Source: Ilyomonas sp964249755 (GTDB lineage: Bacteria > Bacteroidota > Bacteroidia > Chitinophagales > Chitinophagaceae). From it: a stretch of DNA of 64,000 nucleotides. Made by a program: the position numbers and the translations under genes. Positions 33,860-42,638 of the stretch are shown here, piece by piece (the first letter of the stretch is position 1; the number at the start of each line of letters is the position of its first letter). The DNA lies in NCBI GenBank assembly GCA_964249755.1, contig CAXUDB010000001.1, forward strand, positions 1,178,001 to 1,242,000. Reading direction: 5' to 3'. Below the pieces are notes generated by a model. The model ran no database searches. It worked only from the letters and a program-made list of their open reading frames with translations, and was not told the origin of the DNA.

Positions 33860-34930
33860 ATGATACAAAGCACGAACAAAAAGGCAATTGTTTTGATGAA
33901 CCTCGGCTCGCCCGATTCTACCGAGACTAAAGATGTAGCCCGCTACCTGAGAGAATTTTTGATGGATGAAAGAGTGATAGATATTCCCTACCTCCTGCGG
34001 CTGTTGCTGATTAAAGGCATTATTGTTCCGTTTCGTGCGCCCAAGTCTGCTCATGCTTATCAAAGCATCTGGACAGACGAAGGATCGCCGCTGATTGTGC
34101 TCACCAAACAATTGCAGGCGGCGGTGCAGCCACACTTTGATATGCCGGTGGAAATCGCCATGCGTTATGGCAACCCAACCCCGCAAACTGCATATGAGAA
34201 TCTATTGAAAAGGATGCCCGATGTGGAAGAAGTGATTCTCTTTCCGCTCTATCCGCACTATGCCATGAGCAGTTATGAAACGGCAGTGGAATACATGAAG
34301 GAAGTGCATCGAAAGAAAGGCTATTCGTTTTCGCTTTCGGTGATTGAGCCCTTTTATAACGATGAGGAATATATACATGCGCTCGCACAAAGCATTAAAC
34401 CTTACAGCGATGAGCCGTTTGATAAAATCCTGTTTTCTTTTCATGGCATACCCGAGCGGCATGTGAGGAAAACCGACCCTACGCATCAGCATTGTTTGAA
34501 GGTGAATGATTGTTGCCATGTCGCTTCCCCGGCACACGCTTTCTGTTATCGTCATCAAACTTTGATGACTGCCGAGCTGGTAAGTAACCAATTGAATATA
34601 CCCAAAGAGAAATGGGAGCAAACTTTTCAATCGCGGCTGGGAAGAGACCAATGGCTGCTGCCCTATACAGCAGTACGATTGACGGAACTACCGAACGAAG
34701 GCATAAAGAAACTGTTAGTGGTTTGCCCTGCCTTCATCTCTGATTGCCTCGAAACACTGGAGGAAATGGCGATTGAAGGCCGGGATATTTTTCTCGCTGC
34801 CGGTGGCGAAAGCTTCACCGCAATCCCTTGCCTGAATGTGAATCCGCTATGGGTAAATGCGCTGGTGAGTTTGGTAGTGAAAGGTGAGAAGTCAGAAGTG
34901 AAAGGTGAGATATCAGTAATGAGAGGTTAA
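33860..34930 (+). CDS. hemH: Ferrochelatase
   Basis: HemH inserts Fe2+ into protoporphyrin IX to give protoheme. The 356-aa protein starts MIQSTNKKAIVLMNLGSPDS and has the catalytic histidine motif FSFHGIPERHVRK and the acidic CLETLEEMA motif near the C-terminus. Cys in NDCCHV and the HQHC region may bind a cluster or metal but are not conserved enough to judge. The last about 19 residues (VKGEKSEVKGEISVMRG) are translated from a 7-bp-periodic repeat and look like a tail added to a normal C-terminus. Next in the same direction are a four-helix-bundle gene and hemJ, which makes the substrate of HemH. Confidence 0.95.
   Translation: MIQSTNKKAIVLMNLGSPDSTETKDVARYLREFLMDERVIDIPYLLRLLLIKGIIVPFRAPKSAHAYQSIWTDEGSPLIVLTKQLQAAVQPHFDMPVEIAMRYGNPTPQTAYENLLKRMPDVEEVILFPLYPHYAMSSYETAVEYMKEVHRKKGYSFSLSVIEPFYNDEEYIHALAQSIKPYSDEPFDKILFSFHGIPERHVRKTDPTHQHCLKVNDCCHVASPAHAFCYRHQTLMTAELVSNQLNIPKEKWEQTFQSRLGRDQWLLPYTAVRLTELPNEGIKKLLVVCPAFISDCLETLEEMAIEGRDIFLAAGGESFTAIPCLNVNPLWVNALVSLVVKGEKSEVKGEISVMRG
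34874..34926. repeat. Heptad-periodic array at the 3' end of hemH
   Basis: Successive 7-bp units from 34877 read GTGAAAG, GTGAGAA, GTCAGAA, GTGAAAG, GTGAGAT, ATCAGTA and ATGAGAG. The array encodes the hemH C-terminal tail, and the stop codon follows it. Its reverse-complement partner lies at 35350-35381, on the other side of the four-helix-bundle gene. Confidence 0.8.
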
Positions 34931-34969
34931 AATACAAATTTCTTTTTTATAAATAAACTTCCTTCTTCT

Positions 34970-35335
34970 ATGCTACTTGATTTGAAACACAAGCAGCTTG
35001 ATGTCTATAAAGCTGCTTGTGCTTTTGTAAAAGAGGCTTATCATGTTTCGCTGTTATTGCCTGCAGAAGAGAAGTTTAATATGGTATCACAAACCCGGCG
35101 GGCTGCCTTATTAGTAAAACTGAACCTGGCAGAAGGATGCAGCCGAAAATCAATTGTGGAAAGAAAACGCTTTTTTGAAATATCAAGAGGTTCTTTAATA
35201 GAAGTCGATGCAGCGTTTGAAGCAGCTATTGACCTCAACTATATTACTCTCATGCAGACAGAGAAACTTGGAGAAGTAGTAAATAAATGCTTCGCAATGC
35301 TTACTAATTTAATAAAGCAACAAGATGTTGTATAA
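34970..35335 (+). CDS. Four-helix-bundle protein (23S rRNA-intervening-sequence / IVP-like)
   Basis: The 121-aa protein matches the small four-helix-bundle family first seen as proteins encoded in 23S rRNA intervening sequences and related to the Avd proteins of diversity-generating retroelements. Signature parts are LDVYKAACAFVKEAYHV in helix 1, QTRRAALLVKLNLAEGCSRKS in helix 2, FFEISRGSLIEVDAAFEAAIDL in helix 3 and a C-terminal helix with LTNLIKQ. Members form basic oligomers, and the role of solitary copies is unknown. It lies between hemH and hemJ, flanked by inversely oriented heptad arrays, in an otherwise heme-specific unit, which suggests insertion. No rRNA or reverse transcriptase is adjacent. 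Confidence 0.88.
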   Translation: MLLDLKHKQLDVYKAACAFVKEAYHVSLLLPAEEKFNMVSQTRRAALLVKLNLAEGCSRKSIVERKRFFEISRGSLIEVDAAFEAAIDLNYITLMQTEKLGEVVNKCFAMLTNLIKQQDVV

Positions 35336-35349
35336 TAGTAAAAAATGAG

Positions 35350-35381
35350 CCTTTCACTTCTCACCTTTCACTTTTCACTTC
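35350..35381. repeat. Heptad-periodic array directly before hemJ
   Basis: Units read CTTTCAC, TTCTCAC, CTTTCAC and TTTTCAC, then TTC and the hemJ ATG. It is the reverse complement of the type at the end of hemH. No purine-rich ribosome-binding sequence is left before hemJ. Confidence 0.8.
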
Positions 35382-35918
35382 ATGTACAACTACATTAAAG
35401 CCTTGCATATGATCTTCGTTGTGACATGGTTTGCGGGTATGTTTTACATGCCAAGACTGTTTATTTATAATACCGAAGCCAATGACAAAAGCGATGTAGA
35501 AAGAGACATCTTACACAAGCAGTTTACCCTTATGATGAAGCGTCTCTGGTATGGCATCACTGTGCCTTCTGCTGTGCTTACGCTCATACTCGGTCCGTGG
35601 ATGTGGTATATGCTGGATGCGCTGCCGCAATGGCTTGCCATTAAATTGGTGTTTGTGGTTCTTCTTTATTTCTATTTCATTTCGTTGCACCTTATTTTCA
35701 AACAACAACTCAAAGGTATTTATAAGTATACCTCGCAGCAATTGAGAATATGGAATGAGGTGGCTACCATCTTTCTGATTGCTATCGTCATGCTTGCTGT
35801 GGTGAAGGAAGCCATCAGTCTTGCCTGGGGATTGGGTGGATTGATCGGGTTTATTATTATATTGATGAGTGCGATTCGCATTTATAAAAAAGTACGGAGC
35901 AAAAACAAGTCATCGTAA
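35382..35918 (+). CDS. hemJ: Protoporphyrinogen IX oxidase HemJ
   Basis: HemJ is the membrane-bound protoporphyrinogen oxidase of many bacteria that lack HemG and HemY. The 178-aa protein has four to five membrane segments. The signature is at the N-terminus: KALHMIFVVTWFAGMFYMPRLFIY, whose histidine (about residue 9) is essential in the family, with a conserved LAIKLVFVVLLYFYF lysine further on. Its product is the substrate of ferrochelatase, so the hemH-hemJ neighbourhood is functional. Normally the two would be close; here an IVP-like gene and two heptad arrays lie between. Translation must start directly behind a pyrimidine-rich repeat. Confidence 0.92.
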   Translation: MYNYIKALHMIFVVTWFAGMFYMPRLFIYNTEANDKSDVERDILHKQFTLMMKRLWYGITVPSAVLTLILGPWMWYMLDALPQWLAIKLVFVVLLYFYFISLHLIFKQQLKGIYKYTSQQLRIWNEVATIFLIAIVMLAVVKEAISLAWGLGGLIGFIIILMSAIRIYKKVRSKNKSS

Positions 35919-35984
35919 AACAATACTTTATTCGCTTTCCTCTCTTCGTGTATCTTCTCTTCTGCCTGTCTTGGTGGTTCACAT

Positions 35985-35992
35985 TACATTTG
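35985..35992 (+). promoter_or_regulatory. Candidate -7 box for tyrS
   Basis: TACATTTG matches TAnnTTTG and lies 18 bp before the tyrS ATG, giving a very short 5' leader. Confidence 0.45.
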
Positions 35993-36009
35993 CCGCAAAT
36001 TTTTAAGCC

Positions 36010-37287
36010 ATGAATTTGATGGAAGAACTGCGCTGGCGTGGATTGATACAGGATGTAATGCCTGGAACTGAAGAGCAATTGAACAAGGAAATGACAAGTG
36101 GCTATATCGGTTTCGATCCTACATCGGATAGTCTTCATATTGGCAGTCTTGTGCCTATTTTATTGTTGATGCATCTGCAAAAAGCCGGGCACAAACCGTA
36201 TGCTCTGGTAGGTGGGGCCACAGGAATGATTGGCGACCCGAGCGGTAAAAGCGAAGAACGCAACCTGCTGGATGCAGAGACGTTGCAGCGCAACCAGAAT
36301 GGCGTGAAAAAACAATTGGAAAAGTTTTTAGACTTCGATGAAAGCAAACCCAACGCGGCCGTAATGGTAAACAACTATGATTGGTTTAAGGAGATAAATT
36401 TCCTGTCGTTCATCCGCGATGTTGGCAAGCACATTAGTGTGAATTATATGATGGCGAAAGACAGCGTGAAGAAGCGCATTGAAGGCGACAGCGGCATTTC
36501 TTTTACCGAGTTTACCTACCAGTTGATACAGGGGTATGATTTCTTCTGGCTTTATCAAAACAAGAACTGCAAACTGCAGATGGGCGGCAGCGACCAATGG
36601 GGCAATATTACTACCGGGACAGAACTGATCCGACGCAAAGCCGGTGGAGAGGCTTTTGCCTTTACATGTCCATTGCTAACCAAAAGCGATGGTGGAAAGT
36701 TTGGGAAATCGGAACGCGGCAACGTGTGGCTGGATGTCGAAAAAACATCGCCTTATCAATTCTATCAATTTTGGCTGAACGCAGCAGATGAAGACGCAAA
36801 AAAGTGGATTAAAATCTTTACGTTCCTGTCTGCTGAAGAGATAGATAAGTTAATAACCGAACACGCCGGAAACGAAGCTGCGCGCGGCTTACAGAAGGCA
36901 TTAGCCAAAGAACTGACACTGCTTGTGCATGGAGAAGAAGCTTTAAAAGAGGCGATTGATACAACAGAAAAATTATTCGCCAACGCAACGGCGCCCGCCG
37001 AAAGTTTATCGGTAGATGACCTTGAAAACATGGAAGGCGTTACCCGTTTTTCTTACGATAGATCAAGACTTGACACGGGTGTTGATATCGTGTCTTTCTT
37101 AGCCGAAACCGGCGTTTTTCCCAGCAAAGGCGAAGCTAAAAAAATGGTGCAGGGCGGCGGCGTTAGCCTCAACCGGAAAAAGGTAGAGAGCATACAGATG
37201 TTGGTTGATGGCAGCTCTTTATTGCATCATAAATACCTGCTGGTACAGAAAGGAAAAAAAAACTATTACCTCGTATCAGCAGAGTAG
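36010..37287 (+). CDS. tyrS: Tyrosyl-tRNA synthetase
   Basis: This class Ic synthetase charges tRNA-Tyr. The 425-aa protein has the HIGH-type motif HIGSLVP near residue 40, the tyrosine-binding QLIQGYDFFWLYQ and MGGSDQWGNI segments, and the KFGKS form of the KMSKS loop (GGKFGKSERGNVWLD), typical of the bacterial TyrRS form with a C-terminal S4 domain. The S4 domain is visible (FPSKGEAKKMVQGGGVSLNRKKV). It starts at 36010 behind a TACATTTG promoter-like box. No T-box leader was seen, as expected outside Firmicutes. Confidence 0.97.
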   Translation: MNLMEELRWRGLIQDVMPGTEEQLNKEMTSGYIGFDPTSDSLHIGSLVPILLLMHLQKAGHKPYALVGGATGMIGDPSGKSEERNLLDAETLQRNQNGVKKQLEKFLDFDESKPNAAVMVNNYDWFKEINFLSFIRDVGKHISVNYMMAKDSVKKRIEGDSGISFTEFTYQLIQGYDFFWLYQNKNCKLQMGGSDQWGNITTGTELIRRKAGGEAFAFTCPLLTKSDGGKFGKSERGNVWLDVEKTSPYQFYQFWLNAADEDAKKWIKIFTFLSAEEIDKLITEHAGNEAARGLQKALAKELTLLVHGEEALKEAIDTTEKLFANATAPAESLSVDDLENMEGVTRFSYDRSRLDTGVDIVSFLAETGVFPSKGEAKKMVQGGGVSLNRKKVESIQMLVDGSSLLHHKYLLVQKGKKNYYLVSAE

Positions 37288-37364
37288 CTTTTGCTATATA
37301 ATAATGCTTTACTATTCTTTCATTGTAGGAATACATCGCATCACCGAGCCTGTTATTGCTTGGC

Positions 37365-38411
37365 TCAATGATGTTTAAAAGTATATCGAGGTATGCCTTC
37401 TCTCATCAAAAATGTAGAATAGTAAGGTTGCAGAAAGGAAGACAGGTTGAGGGTTTGAAGCTTTGCCGGCGTAACAATAATCTGTTGCAGTCGTTCATTA
37501 CTAATGTACCATTTTGTATCGCTTACTGCACAAATGCCTTCCATCTGAAGGAAGCTTTGACTGACGGAAACTTTTCTTTTGTTCGCATCGAAAAAGTGGT
37601 TGCCGGTAAAGTCGTACAATAGGTATACAAACGGAGATACCGAAGCATTATATCCGGTTAGTACAATGACCCTTTTATCCGGTATGATGTCAGCGCCTGT
37701 TATCAAACCTTGCACATTCAATTCTCCAATATTGACAGCCGTGTAAGTGCCCGGTTTTTTAGGTAGTATATACAGCCTTGTTTTGTTGTCTATCCAGTCT
37801 TTGCTAAATAAAAATAAACTATCGTTGTAGGCTATCAGGGCTTCACAATCGAAGTTGGTATGGTTGCTGCCGGCGGCTGCAAAACTGGTTTGATCGCTGT
37901 AAGAAAAATTAATCAAAGTCGCTGTTACAGATGCTTTATTCTGAACATCACTCTTTTTTACTTTGTATATTTTCAGATCGGTTCGGTTGCCGTTTGCATT
38001 GTTGCCAAAATCGCCGATATAAAGAAAAGAATCATCCTGCGCAATATCTTCCCAGTCAACATCGATAGCATTGGTGATGGTTACTTTCCGGATGACTTTT
38101 CCGGTTGTGCTATCTATGTTATACAAAGCCGGCTCGCCGCCACTGTCGTTATGAGTCCAGATTTCATTATTCCAATAAATCAGTCCTGAAGTTTCATTTA
38201 CCGCCGTGTTGAGTTTTGTGTTTAATGTTGGTTTTACGGAAGCCTTTTTATAAATGCAGGAACCATCATTTATACTTACTGTTGAATTAAAGTTGTTAGC
38301 TGCGGGATCAGGGCAGCCTGACAACTGTGCGAAGGAAACAGAGCGCATACAGAGCAACAATAAAACGACAAAGCTTATTTTTATTGCTGTATTATTTTTG
38401 TGCAACTGCAT
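37365..38411 (-). CDS. Secreted beta-propeller-like protein
   Basis: The 348-aa protein has a signal peptide (about residues 1-29, ending VSFAQ) and then a short cysteine module, GCPDPAANNFNSTVSINDG followed by SCIY, of the calcium-binding-like 'DGSCxY' type often found in exported Bacteroidota proteins. The remainder has repeated strands of propeller character (GLIYWNNEIWTHNDSGG, DWEDIAQDDSFLYIGDFG, DCEALIAYNDSLFLFSKDW), each resembling a blade. I do not recognise an enzyme motif. There is no T9SS C-terminal domain. I chose the ATG at 38411 because it begins the signal peptide. It is convergent with tyrS. Confidence 0.75.
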   Translation of the reverse strand: MQLHKNNTAIKISFVVLLLLCMRSVSFAQLSGCPDPAANNFNSTVSINDGSCIYKKASVKPTLNTKLNTAVNETSGLIYWNNEIWTHNDSGGEPALYNIDSTTGKVIRKVTITNAIDVDWEDIAQDDSFLYIGDFGNNANGNRTDLKIYKVKKSDVQNKASVTATLINFSYSDQTSFAAAGSNHTNFDCEALIAYNDSLFLFSKDWIDNKTRLYILPKKPGTYTAVNIGELNVQGLITGADIIPDKRVIVLTGYNASVSPFVYLLYDFTGNHFFDANKRKVSVSQSFLQMEGICAVSDTKWYISNERLQQIIVTPAKLQTLNLSSFLQPYYSTFLMREGIPRYTFKHH

Positions 38412-38513
38412 AGTGTGGTCTTTGCTTAAAAGTGTTTTCAGAAAACACATTCTGAGTTTTTCTTAAGACATAGTTGTTAACATCATGATTAGACACAACT
38501 CTTATCAAGCTTT

Positions 38514-39125
38514 CTATTTCTTACAATACACATCCGATTCTTCCAAAGGATATTTCTTGTCCAAATCTACATTGTTGGCGCTTTTACCCAAACCCCAATT
38601 AAAAGCAAGCTCGAAGTAGGGAAGCACTTTGCTCTCTTTCACTTTGTTCAGAAAATAAATCTCATGTTCCTTTTCCTTCATGCCCATTTCATATAAAATA
38701 GCATCCCACTCATGGATGCCGAGTGAGTTGAAGTATTGCTTCATCTTAAAGTACTCGCACACATTGCCGCTCTCTAATTTGCCGGCGAAAAAGAAGGGCA
38801 TGAACCATCCGATTACATAACAGCTTGCTGAGATGAGTTTTCCGATGACAGCGAACTTAATTTCATTCCATTTCGATACCGGTATGCGGTAATGATTCAT
38901 GATAAGAAGCACCTCGCGGCGATGGTTCCACTCATCTTCCTCAATCTCTTTAATGGCGATTTTCTCGGCTTCTTTCTTCACGCTTCCCCGGTGTCCCTGG
39001 TAGGCATAGGAAGCGGCTTTCTCGGCAGAATAGGCTTTTTGTAAAAGTTCAATGAGTAGGCGATGGGATAATAAAATGCTTTGGTTTTTTTCGGTTGCTT
39101 TCTCAACAATATCCGGTTGCGACAT
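38514..39125 (-). CDS. COQ7/ferritin-like diiron protein
   Basis: The 203-aa protein shows the spaced Glu/His pattern of a ferritin-like four-helix diiron site: AEKAASYAYQGHRG, then IEEDEWNHRREV (E-x-x-H) and, late in the protein, GMKEKEHEIYF (E-x-x-H). This resembles demethoxyubiquinone hydroxylase (COQ7), but one middle helix contains a hydrophobic stretch (ISASCYVIGWFMPFFFAGKLES), suggesting membrane association. Menaquinone is the usual quinone in this phylum, so a ubiquinone role is unlikely and the substrate is open. The start at 39125 matches the N-terminus of the ferritin-like domain. The gene is isolated. Confidence 0.75.
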   Translation of the reverse strand: MSQPDIVEKATEKNQSILLSHRLLIELLQKAYSAEKAASYAYQGHRGSVKKEAEKIAIKEIEEDEWNHRREVLLIMNHYRIPVSKWNEIKFAVIGKLISASCYVIGWFMPFFFAGKLESGNVCEYFKMKQYFNSLGIHEWDAILYEMGMKEKEHEIYFLNKVKESKVLPYFELAFNWGLGKSANNVDLDKKYPLEESDVYCKK

Positions 39126-39264
39126 GGCTAAAAATATATAAAGTAATGGAGGAACATAAATTAATAACTGGGCTTGCTTAATGGCGCCTAAAGATAAGAC
39201 AGGACTATGACTCATCAATTACGGCGCTGTTTTCTTCATTGCCTGCACACTCATTTGAACATAA

Positions 39265-39300
39265 AAACAAAAGCAGGCTATCATAAGCCTGCTTTTGTTT
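39265..39300 (-). terminator. Terminator behind the T9SS protein gene
   Basis: AAACAAAAGCAGGCT and AGCCTGCTTTTGTTT form a perfect 15-bp stem with a 6-nt loop, followed on the minus strand by a T-run. It lies just after the stop codon at 39319. Confidence 0.85.
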
Positions 39301-39318
39301 AGAAATAATTAAATAATT

Positions 39319-42300
39319 TTATTTAAAAACACTAATGCTCACTCTCTCTCCGTTACCATTAGATAGCCTGATGAGATACACACCCGGCTGCCAGTTGCCT
39401 GCATCAATAGCCAACATGTTGTTGCCTTTATAAAGTGATGTTTTTTGCTGTGTAGTTATATTACCATTGGCATTGGTAATGCTCAGGCTGATAGTTTGAT
39501 CTTTATCCGACTGCACGCTCATTTTCAATGTGCTCACCACAGGGTTCTGCAAAACGGTGGCGCGGAAGGATGCCGGCTTCTTTGCTATCAAACCGTTATT
39601 GGCAGCAAAGGAAGGCATCACTTTAGCAGCATCGCCTGCATACAATTCATAGCTATATTTATCAGTATATCCGTTAAAGAATACTGTATTGCCGGCAGCA
39701 GCCAGGTTGTTTACTAAGCTCACTCCGTTCAGTCCATTGTCATTTACAGTGTGCGTTCCGCCAGCTGTTCCATCACTTACCCACAAAAGTTGGTTAGCAT
39801 TGAAGAAAAACTTGTCATCTGCGGCGCAGCGCGAAGTAAATAACCGGTAATCATTCGTGGGAATGCTTGTGATAGCTGTTGTGCCAGCACTGGTTCCATC
39901 CGATTTCCAAAGTAAGTTAGAGTAGTCCTGCCCAAAGAACAAGGTGCCATTTACATTTGTAGGAAATGCCGGGTTTCCGTCTGTGGCATCGCCTGTCAGG
40001 TCTTTCACCAGCTTTGTTCCGCTGCTGGTTCCATCTGTCTTCCATAGTTCATAACCTGTTTCGGTGGTGTAGGCACTCAGGTAAAGCGTATTGTTCACTA
40101 CACAGAAATAATTGGCTGCGTCGTAGGAATTGCTGTAAATACCATAAGGTTGAATAGCTTTCACCTTCACTGTGCCGGCTGCCGTGCCGTTGCTGCGCCA
40201 CAGCGCAAAGCCACTGCCATCATCGGCACCAAAAAAGATCTGGTTGCCCGCTGCTATAAGCGTATAAGGAAAAGAGCCGTTGCTGCCAGCATTAATGTCC
40301 TTAACACGTTTGGTTCCTGCTACGCTTCCATTAGTTTTCCATAACTCTGTTCCGCTTTCATCCGAAGCGGTAAAGAAAGCTGTATTGCCAACGGTTCGCA
40401 CCGTATAGGTATAGTTGGTAGCCGCTACATTATCTGCCAGCAAAATGCCAGCACCATCATTGTCATCATTCCTGCGCAGTTCATATTTTGCTGTAGTAGG
40501 ATTAAAGTCGATATAATACACCCAACCGTTATCAGCTACATCATAAGAAAGGATGTAATTGTTAAACGAAGTAGCCACTGTACTCAAAGTGCCGGCACTG
40601 TCGCCTTTATAAATATTGAAAGAAGAGTAACCCGACGAATCAGACCTGTCTGCCATACAATAAGCAAAGCCATTTTTGCTTAGGAAAGACCTCGGGTAAG
40701 AACCAGCCTCGCCGGGCTGTATATCGCTTATTAATGCGGTGCCTGCTGCTTTTCCATTTGTTTTATACGGTTCAAAGCCGGTTTCAGGCTGTGTAGCCGA
40801 AAAATAAAGTATATTACCTGCCGGTGCGCTTACAGGTCCGGTGCCGGAGACGCTATAGGCTATTCCGTTATAAAAATTCGGTCCCGAATAGGAAGTGGAT
40901 GTTGTGTTGATTTCGGTCACCTGCACCGTGCTGCCATTGTCACCTTTTGATTGCCAAAGCTCTGACCCTGCGGTGCGCGAGGCTGCTGTAAAATAGAGAG
41001 AGCCATTGGCATACGTAAGGTCTTGCGGGTTAGAGCTGGTGGTACCTACATAAATATCTTTTACCAATACGGTGCCTGCCGCGGTACCATTGGTTTTCCA
41101 AAGCTCTGCACCGGTGGCTTTGTTTCTCGACACAAAATATAAAAGCCCATTACCTGGCGTTAGTTGATCAAAAGAGCCATCACTGTTTTGCGGATAAGCC
41201 TTAATCAATCCTGTTTTGCCGGCGCTATTGGTAACCCACAGCTCATTTTGTTTTGATAGCGTATCGTTATAAGCAAAAGCAATCCCACTAAATGCAGGGG
41301 TAATGTTGTAAGGAAAACCGCCTGCCGAACCAGGCGTGATGTCTTTCACCAACGAGAAGCCAGTGGCAGGACGATAGCGATATAGTTCCTGTCCGGCAGC
41401 CGGTGTGTAACCTTTTACATACAAGCTTCCGTCCTGCACGGCAAACGGTTGGTTGGTAAAAATATAAGAGCCGTCATCCGGGATGGTTACGCCATTGCTA
41501 TTGCTAACAGGCTGTGTGCCTGCCTCTGTGCCGTTGGTAAACCAAAGCTTGCGACCGCTGCCGTCATCAGCCGAAAAATAAAGCTTGCCATTGAAAGCCG
41601 TAAGCTGCTCTGGCCCATTAAAATAGTCGTTTACAGAGGAAATATCTTTTACCAGGAACGATCCTGTTTCGGTTCCATCGGAGCGGTACAATTCCCGACC
41701 GGTTGTATTGGAATAAAGAGTGAAATAAATTAATCCGTTCGCGGCAGTATGTTCCAGTACGCCTTCATAGCTATCGGTAAAATCTTTTACGATAACGGTG
41801 CCTGACGTTGTGCCATTTGTTTTCCAAAGCACAGTCTCGCTAAAGCTTCCATAGGCAAAAAAGAACACCGAGTTGCCAACGGCAGTAAGATAATAAGCTG
41901 TGTTCACGCCAGGCCCCTGCCTCGAAAAAGTAGTCAGCAACTGTGTGCCGGCATCTGTACCGTCACTTACCCAAAGCTCGTAGCTGAACAGTGCATTATT
42001 CTGCGTAACGAAGTAAACCTTCTTGCCCGCCACCACAATCTCATGCGGATTGGAAGAAGCGGAGCCGGGGATTACATCTTTTACAAGGTAAGTGCCGACT
42101 GCCGTGCCATCGCTGCGCCACAGCTCATTACCATGAATGCCATCGCTGGCAGAGAAATATAAAATGCCATTCAACACCGCATAAGGGTTGTTGAAGATAA
42201 AGTCATTGTTGGCGGGGCTGGCGTCTGTTTGTTGGTTAATGTCTTTTACAAGATGAAAGTTGGCAGCACCTGCCACAAAGGGCATTGAAGTCCTTGATGT

Positions 42301-42513
42301 AGTGGGTTCGGCCGGCGCCTCGTACCATTTTACTTCGGTACCCTGTGCCGCTTTGATAGTAACAAAACGGATGTTTCGTTTTTCTTTTATCAGTTGCGGA
42401 AGCGAGGCATCTTTCAGACTTTTTAACAAAGGCGCTTTTTGCGCAGCAACAAAATTGGTTGATAAGATGAGGGAAATGAAAATAAGGAATAAAAATGCAG
42501 GAAAGCGTTTCAT
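39319..42513 (-). CDS. T9SS-exported ELWxxDGT-repeat protein
   Basis: The 1064-aa protein has a signal peptide (MKRFPAFLFLIFISLILS, cleavage near FVAAQ). It is followed by about 16 copies of a roughly 50-residue repeat with the core ELWxxDGTxxGTxLVKDI (examples: ELWRSDGTAVGT, ELWKTNGTAAGT, LLWKSDGTSAGT). Its last about 80 residues resemble a type A T9SS sorting domain (FRATVLQNPVVSTLKMSV ... GVYLIRLSNGNGERVSISVFK). The repeats are a recognised beta-rich family (ELWxxDGT) and probably form a propeller-like stalk. Export through the type IX system to the cell surface or medium is inferred. The function is unknown; no enzymatic domain is visible. The gene upstream is a possible regulator. Confidence 0.9.
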   Translation of the reverse strand: MKRFPAFLFLIFISLILSTNFVAAQKAPLLKSLKDASLPQLIKEKRNIRFVTIKAAQGTEVKWYEAPAEPTTSRTSMPFVAGAANFHLVKDINQQTDASPANNDFIFNNPYAVLNGILYFSASDGIHGNELWRSDGTAVGTYLVKDVIPGSASSNPHEIVVAGKKVYFVTQNNALFSYELWVSDGTDAGTQLLTTFSRQGPGVNTAYYLTAVGNSVFFFAYGSFSETVLWKTNGTTSGTVIVKDFTDSYEGVLEHTAANGLIYFTLYSNTTGRELYRSDGTETGSFLVKDISSVNDYFNGPEQLTAFNGKLYFSADDGSGRKLWFTNGTEAGTQPVSNSNGVTIPDDGSYIFTNQPFAVQDGSLYVKGYTPAAGQELYRYRPATGFSLVKDITPGSAGGFPYNITPAFSGIAFAYNDTLSKQNELWVTNSAGKTGLIKAYPQNSDGSFDQLTPGNGLLYFVSRNKATGAELWKTNGTAAGTVLVKDIYVGTTSSNPQDLTYANGSLYFTAASRTAGSELWQSKGDNGSTVQVTEINTTSTSYSGPNFYNGIAYSVSGTGPVSAPAGNILYFSATQPETGFEPYKTNGKAAGTALISDIQPGEAGSYPRSFLSKNGFAYCMADRSDSSGYSSFNIYKGDSAGTLSTVATSFNNYILSYDVADNGWVYYIDFNPTTAKYELRRNDDNDGAGILLADNVAATNYTYTVRTVGNTAFFTASDESGTELWKTNGSVAGTKRVKDINAGSNGSFPYTLIAAGNQIFFGADDGSGFALWRSNGTAAGTVKVKAIQPYGIYSNSYDAANYFCVVNNTLYLSAYTTETGYELWKTDGTSSGTKLVKDLTGDATDGNPAFPTNVNGTLFFGQDYSNLLWKSDGTSAGTTAITSIPTNDYRLFTSRCAADDKFFFNANQLLWVSDGTAGGTHTVNDNGLNGVSLVNNLAAAGNTVFFNGYTDKYSYELYAGDAAKVMPSFAANNGLIAKKPASFRATVLQNPVVSTLKMSVQSDKDQTISLSITNANGNITTQQKTSLYKGNNMLAIDAGNWQPGVYLIRLSNGNGERVSISVFK

Positions 42514-42638
42514 GTGGCGTGTTTGGTGGTGAAGCAATCTGGTTTTGGAACCTATGATGCAATGTATAAACATTCCGTTGCTTAGCCGGGCAAATCTGTT
42601 TGCCCGGCCAGAACGTTTCATTCACTCAAACCATGTGT

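Noticed and set aside
35930..35984. Third, degenerate copy of the dispersed hairpin element before tyrS
   Set aside because: The stretch is pyrimidine-rich and ends TTGGTGGTTC, which recalls one arm, but no opposite arm is present and the match is too weak.
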